Source of the DNA: Halorubrum sp. PV6
GTDB taxonomy: Archaea > Halobacteriota > Halobacteria > Halobacteriales > Haloferacaceae
Direction: 5' to 3'
DNA: 64,000 nucleotides
NCBI RefSeq assembly: GCF_003990725.2
Contig: NZ_CP030064.1
Span: 682,001-746,000, forward strand
The position numbers were made by a program, and so were the translations under genes. Below are positions 7,999 through 16,136 of this stretch, one piece after another; the stretch's first letter is position 1; each line of letters opens with the position of its first letter. The notes beneath the pieces were generated by a model. It saw only the letters and a program-made list of their open reading frames with translations, had not been told where the DNA came from and did no database searches.

Positions 7999-8736
7999 GT
8001 GACATCCGCCGACCTCGGACTCGATCTCGACGTGCGCGACACGGACGCGGTCGCCGACCGACGCGACGACCTCGTCGCGGCCGTCCGGGACCACGCCGGG
8101 ACGATCGCCTACCAACTCGCGCGGCTGCAGGGCGGCGACTACGGCCGCCAGGAGCTGTCGACGCCGGGCGGGACCTGGACGGTCAAACACGAGGCGGGCG
8201 AACTGGAGTTCCTGCTGTTCTCACCGAAATCCGGCTCCGACGTGTACGTCATCTCGACGAAACAGCCGCCCGAGCCAGCGGACCTGTCGGCCGCGCTCGG
8301 CGACTACGCGAACTTCGTCGCGGCGTGGAACGAGTGGGTCGACTCGCTGTCCGGCGTCTTAGACGACGTCCACGTCGACTTCCCCGAGCCCGCCTCGACG
8401 GACGGCCTCGTCGCCGAGCGCGACCGCGTGCTGGACGCGATCCGCGAGGCCGCCTCGGTCATGGCCGGCGAGATCTACCGATACGAGGGAGACGACTACG
8501 GCACCTTCACCGCCCGCGTCGACGGCGACCGGTGGGAGTTAAAGTGGGAGGAAGGCGCCGTCTCGTACCTCCGGGTGGGCGGCTCCGGCGGGCTCTACCT
8601 GCTCTCGCAGTACGAGGCCCCGTCGGCCGTCGACGTGCGCGAACACGCCGACGCGGTCCGGGGATTCATCGAGGCGTACAACGAGTTCGTCGCGGAGGTA
8701 GAAAGCGATCTCGCGGCGGTCGAACTCGCTCCCTGA
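7999..8736 (+). CDS. Two-copy internal-repeat protein, unknown function
   Basis: A 245-residue acidic soluble protein with a GTG start at 7999. I do not recognise a family. It consists of two homologous halves: GDYG at 46-49 matches DDYG at 165-168, YVIS at 83-86 matches YLLS at 200-203, and FVAAWNEWV (106-114) matches FIEAYNEFV (223-231), offset 117-119 residues. Each unit appears as helix, then a beta meander with conserved Trp/Gly, then helix, somewhat like a profilin or secretion-chaperone fold, but that is a guess. It follows the tubulin-like gene on the same strand with 67 bp between them, so a functional link is plausible. Confidence 0.72.
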   Translation: MTSADLGLDLDVRDTDAVADRRDDLVAAVRDHAGTIAYQLARLQGGDYGRQELSTPGGTWTVKHEAGELEFLLFSPKSGSDVYVISTKQPPEPADLSAALGDYANFVAAWNEWVDSLSGVLDDVHVDFPEPASTDGLVAERDRVLDAIREAASVMAGEIYRYEGDDYGTFTARVDGDRWELKWEEGAVSYLRVGGSGGLYLLSQYEAPSAVDVREHADAVRGFIEAYNEFVAEVESDLAAVELAP

Positions 8737-8764
8737 GGGAGCCGGTGGCGGCGCTGTTGTCCAC

Positions 8765-8803
8765 GAATGTGCACATTCACCCGCCCAATGTGGGAATATT
8801 TAT
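8765..8803 (+). promoter_or_regulatory. purK promoter with palindromic element
   Basis: A perfect 14-base palindrome GAATGTGCACATTC (8765-8778) is followed by CCCAATGTGGG (8784-8794) and a TATA-like AATATTTATG (about 8795-8804). This places three copies of AATGTG (two inverted, one direct) immediately upstream of the TATA box, which is about 26-33 bases before the purK ATG. The layout suggests a regulator binding next to the promoter. No such motif is seen before purE, purNH or purB. Confidence 0.55.
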
Positions 8804-8828
8804 GCAGTAACGTCCGGTAGCGGCGCGC

Positions 8829-10013
8829 ATGAGTGTCACCCTGCCGGGACCCACGCTCGGTATCGTCGGCGGCGGCCAACTCGGGCGCATGATCGGCGAG
8901 TCGGTCGCGCGGCTCGGCGTCGAAGTCGTCGTGTTAGACCCCACGCCGGACTGCCCGGCCAGTCCCGTCGTCAGCGACCAGATCGTCGGGGGGTTCGACG
9001 ACCCCGAGGCGATCCGCGAGTTGGCGAGCCGAGTCGACGCCCTCACATTCGAGATCGAGTTGGCCGACCCGGATCTGCTGGCCGAGGCGGCCGCCGACCA
9101 CGACGTGCCGGTCCATCCGGACCCGGACACCCTCCGCACCATCCAGGACAAACTCGTCCAGAAGGAGGCGCTGGTCGACGCGGGAATCCCGGTCCCCGAG
9201 TTCGTCGCTACCGCCACGGCCGATGGGCTCAAACGAGTCGTCGAAGAGTACGGCGGCGTCATGCTGAAGGCCCGCGAGGGCGGCTACGACGGCCGCGGAA
9301 ACGTTCCGGTGCAGGACCCCGACGACGCGGCCGACGCGCTCGACGAGATCGGCGGCGCCGCGATGGCCGAGGAACTCCTCGACTTCGAGCGCGAAATCGC
9401 CGTGATGGGGTTAAAAGGGACAGACGGCGAGATCCGGACCTACCCCGTCACCGAGACGATCCACCGGGAGGAGATCCTCCGCGAGAGCGTCGCGCCGGCC
9501 CGCACCGACGACGCCATCGTCGCCGAGGCCGAGTCGGTCGCTCGCGACGTGCTCGGCGTGCTCGACGGCCGCGGCGTCTTCGGGATCGAGCTGTTCGAGA
9601 CCCGCGACAGCGAGGTGCTCGTCAACGAGATCGCCCCCCGCCCGCACAACTCCGGTCACTGGACGATCGAGGGGGCGCGCACCTCCCAGTTCGAGAACCA
9701 CGTTCGCGCCGTGCTCGGGTGGCCCCTCGGACCGACCGACCTCGTCGCGCCCTCGGTCACCGCGAACGTGCTCGGAGACGTCGAAGAGACCCAGTCCGCG
9801 ACGCTGCGAAACGTCGACGCGGTGTTGGAGGCGGCCGAGGCAGACTTCCACTGGTACGGCAAAGCCGACGTGCGACCGCTCCGGAAGATGGGGCATCTGA
9901 CGGCGACGCTCGTGGACGACAGCGATGCTGGTACGGCCGGCGAGTCGGACCGCGACGCGCTGCTCTCGCGAGCGCGGGCCCTCCGTGACGAGTTGACATT
10001 TATCAGCGAGTAG
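8829..10013 (+). CDS. purK: N5-carboxyaminoimidazole ribonucleotide synthase PurK
   Basis: A 394-residue ATP-grasp enzyme that carboxylates AIR with bicarbonate and ATP in purine synthesis. The N-terminal pre-ATP-grasp start is clear (LGIVGGGQLGRMIGESV). The ATP-grasp core includes TIQDKLVQKEALVDAGIPVPEF (about 98-120), MLKAREGGYDGRGN and the metal site around EIAPRPHNSGHWTIE. The length is typical. It is followed 55 bp later by purE, the next enzyme, with a separate TATA-like GATTTACACC, so the two may be transcribed separately or together. The upstream palindrome suggests regulation. Confidence 0.95.
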   Translation: MSVTLPGPTLGIVGGGQLGRMIGESVARLGVEVVVLDPTPDCPASPVVSDQIVGGFDDPEAIRELASRVDALTFEIELADPDLLAEAAADHDVPVHPDPDTLRTIQDKLVQKEALVDAGIPVPEFVATATADGLKRVVEEYGGVMLKAREGGYDGRGNVPVQDPDDAADALDEIGGAAMAEELLDFEREIAVMGLKGTDGEIRTYPVTETIHREEILRESVAPARTDDAIVAEAESVARDVLGVLDGRGVFGIELFETRDSEVLVNEIAPRPHNSGHWTIEGARTSQFENHVRAVLGWPLGPTDLVAPSVTANVLGDVEETQSATLRNVDAVLEAAEADFHWYGKADVRPLRKMGHLTATLVDDSDAGTAGESDRDALLSRARALRDELTFISE

Positions 10014-10068
10014 CCGGCCGACTCACAGACCGTCACGATTTACACCCTCGCTCGCGTCACTCACGTCC

Positions 10069-10686
10069 ATGACCACGGTTCAGGATCTTATCGATCGACT
10101 CGACGCAGAGGCGGCGGCCGACGCCGACCCGGCGACGACCCCCGACGTGGGGATCATCATGGGGTCCGACTCGGATCTCCCCGTCATGGAGGGGGCGTAC
10201 GACGCGCTCGACGACCTCGGGTTCGCAGAGCAGACCGACTTCGACGAGGCGCCCGCTGAGCGATTCACCTACGAGAGCTACGTCGTCTCCGCACACCGGA
10301 CGCCCGATCTGATGTACGCGTACGGGGAGACCGCCGCGGCTCGGGGGCTCAATATCGTGATCGCGGGCGCGGGTGGGAAGTCGGCCGACCTCCCGAACAT
10401 GACCGCGTCGATCGCGTACCCGATCCCGGTGATCGGCGTCCCCGTCCAAGAGAAGTCGGTCGACTCGGTGATCGGGATGCCGACCGGCGCCCCGATCGTC
10501 GCGGTCGACGCCGGCAAATCGTACAACGCCGCGCTGTCGGCGGCGCAGGTCATCGCGCGCGAACACGATACCGTTGAGGACCGACTGGTCGCCCTCCACG
10601 AGGACCAGAAGGCCGGCGTCGCCGACGTCTCGGCGGCCCTCCACGACCGCGGGCTCGCCGGATTCAGCGAGCGCGACGACGCGTAA
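10069..10686 (+). CDS. purE: N5-CAIR mutase PurE
   Basis: A 205-residue class I PurE, which converts N5-CAIR made by PurK into CAIR. Signature segments are VGIIMGSDSDLPVMEGA (about 25-41), SAHRTPDLMYAYGETAAARG and VIAGAGGKSADLPNMTAS. An N-terminal extension of about 24 acidic residues precedes the domain and is common in haloarchaea. Adjacent purK supports the assignment. The start is the ATG at 10069. Confidence 0.95.
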   Translation: MTTVQDLIDRLDAEAAADADPATTPDVGIIMGSDSDLPVMEGAYDALDDLGFAEQTDFDEAPAERFTYESYVVSAHRTPDLMYAYGETAAARGLNIVIAGAGGKSADLPNMTASIAYPIPVIGVPVQEKSVDSVIGMPTGAPIVAVDAGKSYNAALSAAQVIAREHDTVEDRLVALHEDQKAGVADVSAALHDRGLAGFSERDDA

Positions 10687-10831
10687 CTCCGGGCGAGCGT
10701 ACCGGGGCGGCGAGCGGTGACCGACGCGCCGTCCCGTTCGGTGCCGTTTTCGGTGACGTTGGGTTCGTTGCGGTGAAGACTCAACGCTTATGAGGGGGCG
10801 GTTCAAACCCTCGGACGTTACGGAGACCTAT

Positions 10832-11248
10832 ATGAGCGATTGGATAGCGATTGGCGCCTTGGCGGTCGTCGGCCTGCTCATCCCGATAGCGATGATGACA
10901 GTGTCGGCGTTGCTCCGACCAAGCGTGCCTGAGACCGGTAAAAGTACCACCTACGAGTCCGGCGAAACCCCGACCGGCGGGACGAAGATCCGGTTCAACA
11001 TTCAGTACTACATGGTCGCGCTGTTGTTCGTCGTGTTCGACATCGAGACCGTGTTGCTGTTCCCGTGGGCCGTCATCTACCGCCCGGCCATCAGCGCGGG
11101 CGTCCCGATGATCGACCTGCTGTGGCCGATGTTGGCGTTCGTCGGCATCCTCGCCGTCGGACTCGTCTGGGCGTGGCGCTCCGGCGCCATCAGCTGGGCG
11201 CGGAGTCCGCGCGCGACAAACCGAAAGACGGAGCGTGACCTCAACTAA
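10832..11248 (+). CDS. nuoA: Complex I subunit NuoA
   Basis: A 138-residue membrane subunit of the proton-pumping quinone oxidoreductase, first gene of a 12-gene operon. It has three transmembrane helices and the family hallmark YESGETPTGGTKIRFNIQYYMVALLFVVFD, including the conserved acid near the second helix. An upstream in-frame ATG exists at 10790, but the ATG at 10832 starts at the first helix and is preferred. The stop overlaps the nuoB start by one base (TAATG). The promoter probably lies in the 145-bp gap before it, where CGCTTATG is a TATA candidate. Confidence 0.92.
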   Translation: MSDWIAIGALAVVGLLIPIAMMTVSALLRPSVPETGKSTTYESGETPTGGTKIRFNIQYYMVALLFVVFDIETVLLFPWAVIYRPAISAGVPMIDLLWPMLAFVGILAVGLVWAWRSGAISWARSPRATNRKTERDLN

Positions 11249-11946
11249 TGAGCAGCGATCAACCATTCATCACCGACGAATCGCAAGTCGTGACCGAGAC
11301 GCGGGACGCCCGGATGACCGGGCAGGGAGACCGGTTTAACTCCCGCCTCCGCGAGGCGTTCGGCTCTTCGCCGTTCATCCTCACCAAGTTCGACAAGTTC
11401 CTGAACTGGTGTCGCGGCTCCTCGATGTTCATGCTGCAGTTCGGTATCGCCTGCTGCAGCATCGAGATGATGCACACCTACGCGGTGAAACACGACCTTG
11501 ACCGCTTCGGGTCGGGGGTCCCCCGCGCCTCGCCGCGACAGGCCGACGTGATGATCGTTCCGGGGACGATCGTCTCGAAGTTCGCCCCCCGGATGAAGCG
11601 CGTCTACGACCAGATGCCCGAGCCGAAGTTCGTGGTCGGCATGGGTTCGTGTACCATCTCCGGCGGCCCGTTCCAGGAGGGGTACAACGTGATCAAAGGC
11701 GCCGAGGAGGTCATCCCGATCGACATTCACGTCCCCGGCTGCCCGCCCCGTCCGGAAGCGCTCGTCTACGGCGTCGTGAAGCTGCAAGAGCGCGTCGCCA
11801 ACGGCGAGGCCGCCCCCGTGACGGTCAAGCCGTACGAACTGGAGGAGTTCTCCGACCTCGAACGCGACGAGCTCGTCGACAAGCTCGCCGACCAGATAGA
11901 CGACGACGAACTCGTCATGCGGTACAACTTCGCTGATTCGCCATGA
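11248..11946 (+). CDS. nuoB: Complex I subunit NuoB (N2 cluster)
   Basis: A 232-residue peripheral-arm subunit that carries the terminal [4Fe-4S] cluster N2, which reduces quinone. The cluster ligands are visible as the CC pair in [10 protein letters not shown], the Cys in [10 protein letters not shown] and the Cys in [11 protein letters not shown]. It has an extended haloarchaeal N-terminus and an acidic C-terminal extension. It overlaps nuoA by one base and nuoCD by four bases. Confidence 0.95.
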   Translation: MSSDQPFITDESQVVTETRDARMTGQGDRFNSRLREAFGSSPFILTKFDKFLNWCRGSSMFMLQFGIACCSIEMMHTYAVKHDLDRFGSGVPRASPRQADVMIVPGTIVSKFAPRMKRVYDQMPEPKFVVGMGSCTISGGPFQEGYNVIKGAEEVIPIDIHVPGCPPRPEALVYGVVKLQERVANGEAAPVTVKPYELEEFSDLERDELVDKLADQIDDDELVMRYNFADSP

Positions 11947-13607
11947 GCCTCGAACGACAAGACCCCGTCGACGACGGCGCCCTCGAGCGCACTCCGGACG
12001 AACTGGAGGCGCTCTTGGGCGACCTCGTCGTCGACCGCGACGACCACCTGAACGCCCCCGGTTTCGTCATCCGCCCGGACACCGTCCAGGAGACGCTCTC
12101 GACGCTGAAACAGGAGGCGGGCTACGACCACCTCTCGGTCGTGTCCGCACAGGAGTACGAAAACCGGTACGAGTCGATCTACCACTTAAAAAAGTACGAC
12201 GACCCGACCCAAGAGGTCAGCATCGTCGTGCCCGCCGACAAGGACAACCCGGTCTCGGAGTCGGCCGAGCCCGTCTTCCGTACCGCCGACTGGCACGAGC
12301 GAGAGGCGTACGACCTGATCGGCATCGAGTACGACGACCACCCCGACCTCCGCCGGATCCTGCTGCCGGAGACCTGGCAGGGACACCCCCTGTCGATGGA
12401 CTACGACAAAGACCGGCCGCAGATCGCCACGCTGCCGGAGCACGCGAACCCGCTCGAGGAACACCACAAGGACGCCGAGTCCGACACGATGTTCCTCAAC
12501 ATCGGGCCGCACCACCCGGCGACTCACGGGGTGCTCCACCTGAAGACGGTCCTCGACGGCGAGCAGGTCGTCGACGTCGAGCCCGACATCGGCTACCTCC
12601 ACCGGAGCGAAGAGCAGATGGCACAGTCCGGGACCTACCGCCACCAGATCATGCCGTACCCGGACCGCTGGGACTACATCTCGGCGGGGCTGCTCAACGA
12701 GTGGGCGTACGCCCGCGCGGCCGAGGACCTTGCAGACATCGAGGTCCCCGAGTACGCGCAGGTCATCCGGACGATGGGCGCGGAGATGTGCCGGATCGCC
12801 GCGCACATGCTCGCGCTCGCCACGTTCGCGCTCGACATCAACGGCGACTTCACGGCGACGTTCATGTACGCCATCAACGACCGCGAGCGCGTACAGGACC
12901 TCTTAGAGGACCTGACGGGTCAGCGCCTGATGTTCAACTACTTCCGGCTCGGCGGCGTCGTCTGGGACCTGCCGGAGCCGCGCGAGGAGTTCTTCTCGAA
13001 GACGCGCGACTTCCTCGACCAGCTCCCGGAGTCCGTCGAGGAGTACCACAACCTGATCACCTCGAACGAGATCTTCCAGATGCGGACGATCGACACCGGC
13101 GTGCTCCCGCCGGATGTCGCGAAAAACTACGGTGCGACCGGCCCCGTCGCCCGCGGCTCGGGCGTCGACTACGACCTGCGTCGTGACGACCCGTACGGCT
13201 ACTACGACGAACTCGACTGGGACGTCGTCACCGAGGAGGGCTGTGACAACTTCAGCCGGCTGCTCGTCCGGATGCGCGAGGTCGAAGAGTCCGCGAAGAT
13301 CATCGAGCAGTGCATCGACCTGCTCGAAGACTGGCCCGAAGACGAGCGCAACATCCAGGCGAACGTGCCCCGCACGCTCCGCCCGGACGACGACACCGAA
13401 ATCTACCGTGCCGTCGAGGGCGCAAAGGGCGAGCTCGGTATCTACATCCGCGCCGACGGCACCGACAAGCCGGCGCGGTTCAAGATCCGGTCGCCCTGCT
13501 TCTCGAACCTCCAAACGCTGCCGGAGATGGCGAACGGGGAGTACATCCCCGACGTGGTCGCCGCCCTCGGTAGCCTCGACATCGTTCTCGGGGAGGTGGA
13601 CCGCTAA
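11943..13607 (+). CDS. nuoCD: Complex I fused subunit NuoCD
   Basis: A 554-residue fusion of the 30-kDa and 49-kDa subunits. The NuoC part (about 1-165) contains REAYDLIGIEYDDHPDLRRI; the NuoD part (about 180-554) begins FLNIGPHHPATHGVLHLK and forms most of the quinone-reaction cavity with NuoB. Fused nuoCD is known in several bacteria and is normal in haloarchaea. The ATG overlaps the nuoB stop (ATGA) and the stop overlaps the nuoH start by one base. Confidence 0.95.
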   Translation: MSLERQDPVDDGALERTPDELEALLGDLVVDRDDHLNAPGFVIRPDTVQETLSTLKQEAGYDHLSVVSAQEYENRYESIYHLKKYDDPTQEVSIVVPADKDNPVSESAEPVFRTADWHEREAYDLIGIEYDDHPDLRRILLPETWQGHPLSMDYDKDRPQIATLPEHANPLEEHHKDAESDTMFLNIGPHHPATHGVLHLKTVLDGEQVVDVEPDIGYLHRSEEQMAQSGTYRHQIMPYPDRWDYISAGLLNEWAYARAAEDLADIEVPEYAQVIRTMGAEMCRIAAHMLALATFALDINGDFTATFMYAINDRERVQDLLEDLTGQRLMFNYFRLGGVVWDLPEPREEFFSKTRDFLDQLPESVEEYHNLITSNEIFQMRTIDTGVLPPDVAKNYGATGPVARGSGVDYDLRRDDPYGYYDELDWDVVTEEGCDNFSRLLVRMREVEESAKIIEQCIDLLEDWPEDERNIQANVPRTLRPDDDTEIYRAVEGAKGELGIYIRADGTDKPARFKIRSPCFSNLQTLPEMANGEYIPDVVAALGSLDIVLGEVDR

Positions 13608-14680
13608 TGGGCGCGGTGCCCGCACAGCTGTTCCCCGAGTTCCTCGCTAACGCGGTCGGCGTCGAGGGGCTCCTCGCCGAGATCGTCAGCTCCCTTATCG
13701 GAGCGACCGTCGTCGCCAGTATCATCCTCGCCTTCTCCGGCGTCGCCGGACCGTGGGCGAAACGGAAGATCACGGCCGCGTTCACCGACCGCATCGCGGT
13801 CGACCGGATCGGGCCGTTCGGGCTGCTCATCATCCCCGCCGCGTCGGTTCAGCTGCTGGCGAAAGAGCTCATCATCCCCGAAGGCGTCGACCGCCCGACG
13901 TGGGACATCGCCCCGATAATCCTCCCGGCGTCGGCGCTGCTCGGCTTCTCCGTGATTCCGATGGGACAGATCGGCCCGCTGAACATCCACCTCGCGGACC
14001 CCGAAGTCGGGCTGGCGCTGGTGTTCGCGTTCGCCTCCATCGCCTCAGTCTCGCTGGTGATGGCGGGCTACGCGTCGAGCAACAAGTACTCGCTTCTCGG
14101 CGGGCTCCGCGCGGTCGCACAGAACCTCGCGTACGAGATCCCCCTCATCGTCACGGCCATGTCGGTCGTGATCTTCGCGGGGACGCTCCAGATCAGCGGC
14201 GTCGTCGGGGCACAGACCGAGACGCTCGTGACGATCGCCGGGTTCGACATCCCGTCGTGGTACGCGTTCGTGAACCCGTTCGCGTTCGTGCTGTTCCTCA
14301 CGGCGAACATGGCGGAGATCGGGCGGAACCCGTTCGACATCCCCGAGGCGCCGACCGAGATTGTCGGCGGGTACCAGACCGAGTACTCCTCGGCGTACTT
14401 CGTGCTGTTCTACCTCGGCGAGTTCGTCCACATCTTCCTCGGCGGGGCCATCCTCTCCGTGGTGTTCCTCGGCGGGGCGTCCGGTCCGGGTCCGGAGAGC
14501 ATCAGCTTCATCTGGTTCGTGGTGAAGGTCTGGGGCTTCTTCCTGTTCACGCAGTGGGCCCGCGCGGCGATTCCCCGCGTCCGGATCGATCAGCTGATCG
14601 AGATCGGCTGGAAAGGAATGCTGGTGCTGTCGTTCGCGAACCTGGTGCTCACGGCCGTAATCGTGGGGGTGATCGCGTAA
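13607..14680 (+). CDS. nuoH: Complex I subunit NuoH
   Basis: A 357-residue membrane subunit with about eight helices that links the quinone site to the membrane arm. Diagnostic patterns are GPFGLLIIPAASVQLLAKE near residue 68, SIASVSLVMAGYASSNKYSLLGGLRAVAQ, and the loop MAEIGRNPFDIPEAPTEIVGGYQTEYS. The start ATG overlaps the nuoCD stop by one base, so translation is coupled. The next gene, nuoI, starts one base after the stop. Confidence 0.95.
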   Translation: MGAVPAQLFPEFLANAVGVEGLLAEIVSSLIGATVVASIILAFSGVAGPWAKRKITAAFTDRIAVDRIGPFGLLIIPAASVQLLAKELIIPEGVDRPTWDIAPIILPASALLGFSVIPMGQIGPLNIHLADPEVGLALVFAFASIASVSLVMAGYASSNKYSLLGGLRAVAQNLAYEIPLIVTAMSVVIFAGTLQISGVVGAQTETLVTIAGFDIPSWYAFVNPFAFVLFLTANMAEIGRNPFDIPEAPTEIVGGYQTEYSSAYFVLFYLGEFVHIFLGGAILSVVFLGGASGPGPESISFIWFVVKVWGFFLFTQWARAAIPRVRIDQLIEIGWKGMLVLSFANLVLTAVIVGVIA

Positions 14681-14681
14681 T

Positions 14682-15143
14682 ATGATTGGACTGATGAAAT
14701 CCATGGCGACGACGATGAAACACGCGCTGGACGGGACGACGTTCACGGTGGAATACCCCGAGGACGCGCCCGACGTGAGCCCGCGGTTCCGCGGCGTTCA
14801 CAAGTTCAGCCAGGAACGGTGCATCTGGTGTCGGCAGTGTGAGAACGTCTGCCCGAACGACACCATCCAGATCGTCCAAGACGACCAGCGAAACGGCGAG
14901 CAGTACAACCTCCACATCGGCCAGTGTATCTACTGTCGGCTGTGTGAGGAGGTCTGCCCCGTCGACGCCATCCTGTTGACGCAGAACTTCGAGTTCACCG
15001 CGGACACGAAAGACGACTTCGTGTTCAACAAAGAACAGCTCAAGAACGTCCCGTGGTACAAGGGAATCGACCCGCTGGAGTCCCGGAACCCCGATCGCGG
15101 CGCGTGGATCGGGGAGGGAGACGGCGAGGTCGACTACCAGTAG
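14682..15143 (+). CDS. nuoI: Complex I subunit NuoI (2x[4Fe-4S])
   Basis: A 153-residue ferredoxin-like subunit with two complete cluster motifs: C47, C50, C53, C57 in CIWCRQCENVCP, and C82, C85, C88, C92 in CIYCRLCEEVCP. These hold clusters N6a and N6b in the electron path to N2. With NuoE/F/G absent, NuoI is the probable electron entry point for a ferredoxin-like donor; that is inference from related archaeal complexes. Confidence 0.95.
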   Translation: MIGLMKSMATTMKHALDGTTFTVEYPEDAPDVSPRFRGVHKFSQERCIWCRQCENVCPNDTIQIVQDDQRNGEQYNLHIGQCIYCRLCEEVCPVDAILLTQNFEFTADTKDDFVFNKEQLKNVPWYKGIDPLESRNPDRGAWIGEGDGEVDYQ

Positions 15144-15178
15144 CGGGCGCGTCTCGAAATCTTCAAAGGGGTTCTCAT

Positions 15179-15183
15179 AGGAG
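15179..15183 (+). promoter_or_regulatory. Ribosome binding site of nuoJ1
   Basis: AGGAG lies nine bases before the nuoJ1 ATG. It is notable because most genes in the window lack such a site. Here it serves an internal operon gene that, unlike its neighbours, is not coupled to the preceding stop (49-bp gap after nuoI). Confidence 0.6.
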
Positions 15184-15192
15184 ACAAACACA

Positions 15193-15459
15193 ATGGTTTA
15201 TCCTACCATCGCGTTCGGGCTGTTCGCCGCGGTCACGCTGGCGTTCGCCCTCGGGGTCGTCCTGGCGCGCGACGTGTTCCACGCCGCGTTGCTTCTGGGC
15301 GGTGCCCTCACGAGCGTTGCGGTTCACTACGTGATGCTGCAGGCGGAGTTTATCGCCGCCATGCAGATCCTCGTCTACGTGGGCGGGGTGCTGATTCTCG
15401 TCACGTTCGCCGTGATGCTCACGCGATCGGACACGAAAACGGAGGTGAATAGTGCATGA
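15193..15459 (+). CDS. nuoJ1: Complex I subunit NuoJ, N-terminal part
   Basis: An 88-residue membrane protein with three helices that matches the N-terminal half of NuoJ (ARDVFHAALLLGGALTSVAVHY, then MQILVYVGGVLILVTFAVMLT). The C-terminal half is encoded by the next gene. Both pieces have proper start and stop codons with an ATGA overlap, so this is a natural gene split rather than a sequencing error; the same split is usual in haloarchaea. Confidence 0.9.
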   Translation: MVYPTIAFGLFAAVTLAFALGVVLARDVFHAALLLGGALTSVAVHYVMLQAEFIAAMQILVYVGGVLILVTFAVMLTRSDTKTEVNSA

Positions 15460-15818
15460 GTGACGATGAAACGCGGCGCGGCGGGCGTCTCGTACCCGCA
15501 CTTACGGTCGGGCTCCTGTTCGCGGTGATGGCGTTTACCGTCCTCTCGGCCGAGTTCAGCGCCGAGATGGCGGCGTTCCCGGCGGACGCGTCTATCGTCC
15601 ACAACATCGGGTACGCCCTGTTCAACCTCGGCGAGTACGAACTCGGCTCGGTGCCGTCCGAAGGGTTCCTCGCGGCGTTCCTGATCGCGGCGGTCGCGCT
15701 CGACGTGGCCGTTGACGGCGCGGTCTACCTGGCGAAACGCGAGAAAGACGGCTCCATCGTCTCTGCAGTTAGTGCCGCCCTCACCGACGGCGGTCGCGAC
15801 GGAGGTGACCGGCAATGA
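15456..15818 (+). CDS. nuoJ2: Complex I subunit NuoJ, C-terminal part
   Basis: A 120-residue membrane protein with two main helices (about 13-33 and 68-88) corresponding to the C-terminal half of NuoJ. It includes the segment IGYALFNLGEYELG (typical: the IG..LF..Y..PFE region of NuoJ) and a charged cytoplasmic tail. It starts within the nuoJ1 stop (ATGA) and ends with another four-base overlap into nuoK, giving tight translational coupling. Confidence 0.85.
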   Translation: MSDDETRRGGRLVPALTVGLLFAVMAFTVLSAEFSAEMAAFPADASIVHNIGYALFNLGEYELGSVPSEGFLAAFLIAAVALDVAVDGAVYLAKREKDGSIVSAVSAALTDGGRDGGDRQ

Positions 15819-16135
15819 CGGCCGTCGCGTCGTCGATCCCGCCCCAGTGGTACCTGCTGCTCGCCACTGGGGTGTTCTGTATCGGTCTGTTCGGCGTGCT
15901 CACGCGTCGTGACGCGCTGTACTTCCTCATGAGCGTCGAACTCATGATGAACGCCGCGAACATCAACTTCGTCGCGTTCGCGCTGTACTACGGCGACCTC
16001 ACGGGGCAGGTGTTCGCGCTGTTCGTCATCGCGCTCGCGGCTGCCGAGGTCGCGATCGGGATCGGCATCATCCTGGTGTTGTACCGCAACTTCGGCGTCA
16101 CCGACGTCACCGTTCCAACGGAGATGAGATGGTAA
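15815..16135 (+). CDS. nuoK: Complex I subunit NuoK
   Basis: A 106-residue three-helix antiporter-like subunit. Helix 1 carries GVFCIGLFGVLTRRDALYFLMSVELMMNAANIN, with the conserved Glu of helix 2 (SVELMMNA), and helix 3 has ALAAAEVAIGIGIILVLYR with the second conserved Glu. Both acids belong to the proton path along the membrane arm. It is coupled to nuoJ2 by a 4-bp overlap; nuoL starts one base after its stop. Confidence 0.94.
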   Translation: MTAVASSIPPQWYLLLATGVFCIGLFGVLTRRDALYFLMSVELMMNAANINFVAFALYYGDLTGQVFALFVIALAAAEVAIGIGIILVLYRNFGVTDVTVPTEMRW

Positions 16136-16136
16136 C

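Noticed and set aside
15193-15818. Split nuoJ as a frameshift or broken gene
   Set aside because: Both parts have proper starts and stops, an ATGA overlap and an upstream AGGAG; the same split is usual in haloarchaea.
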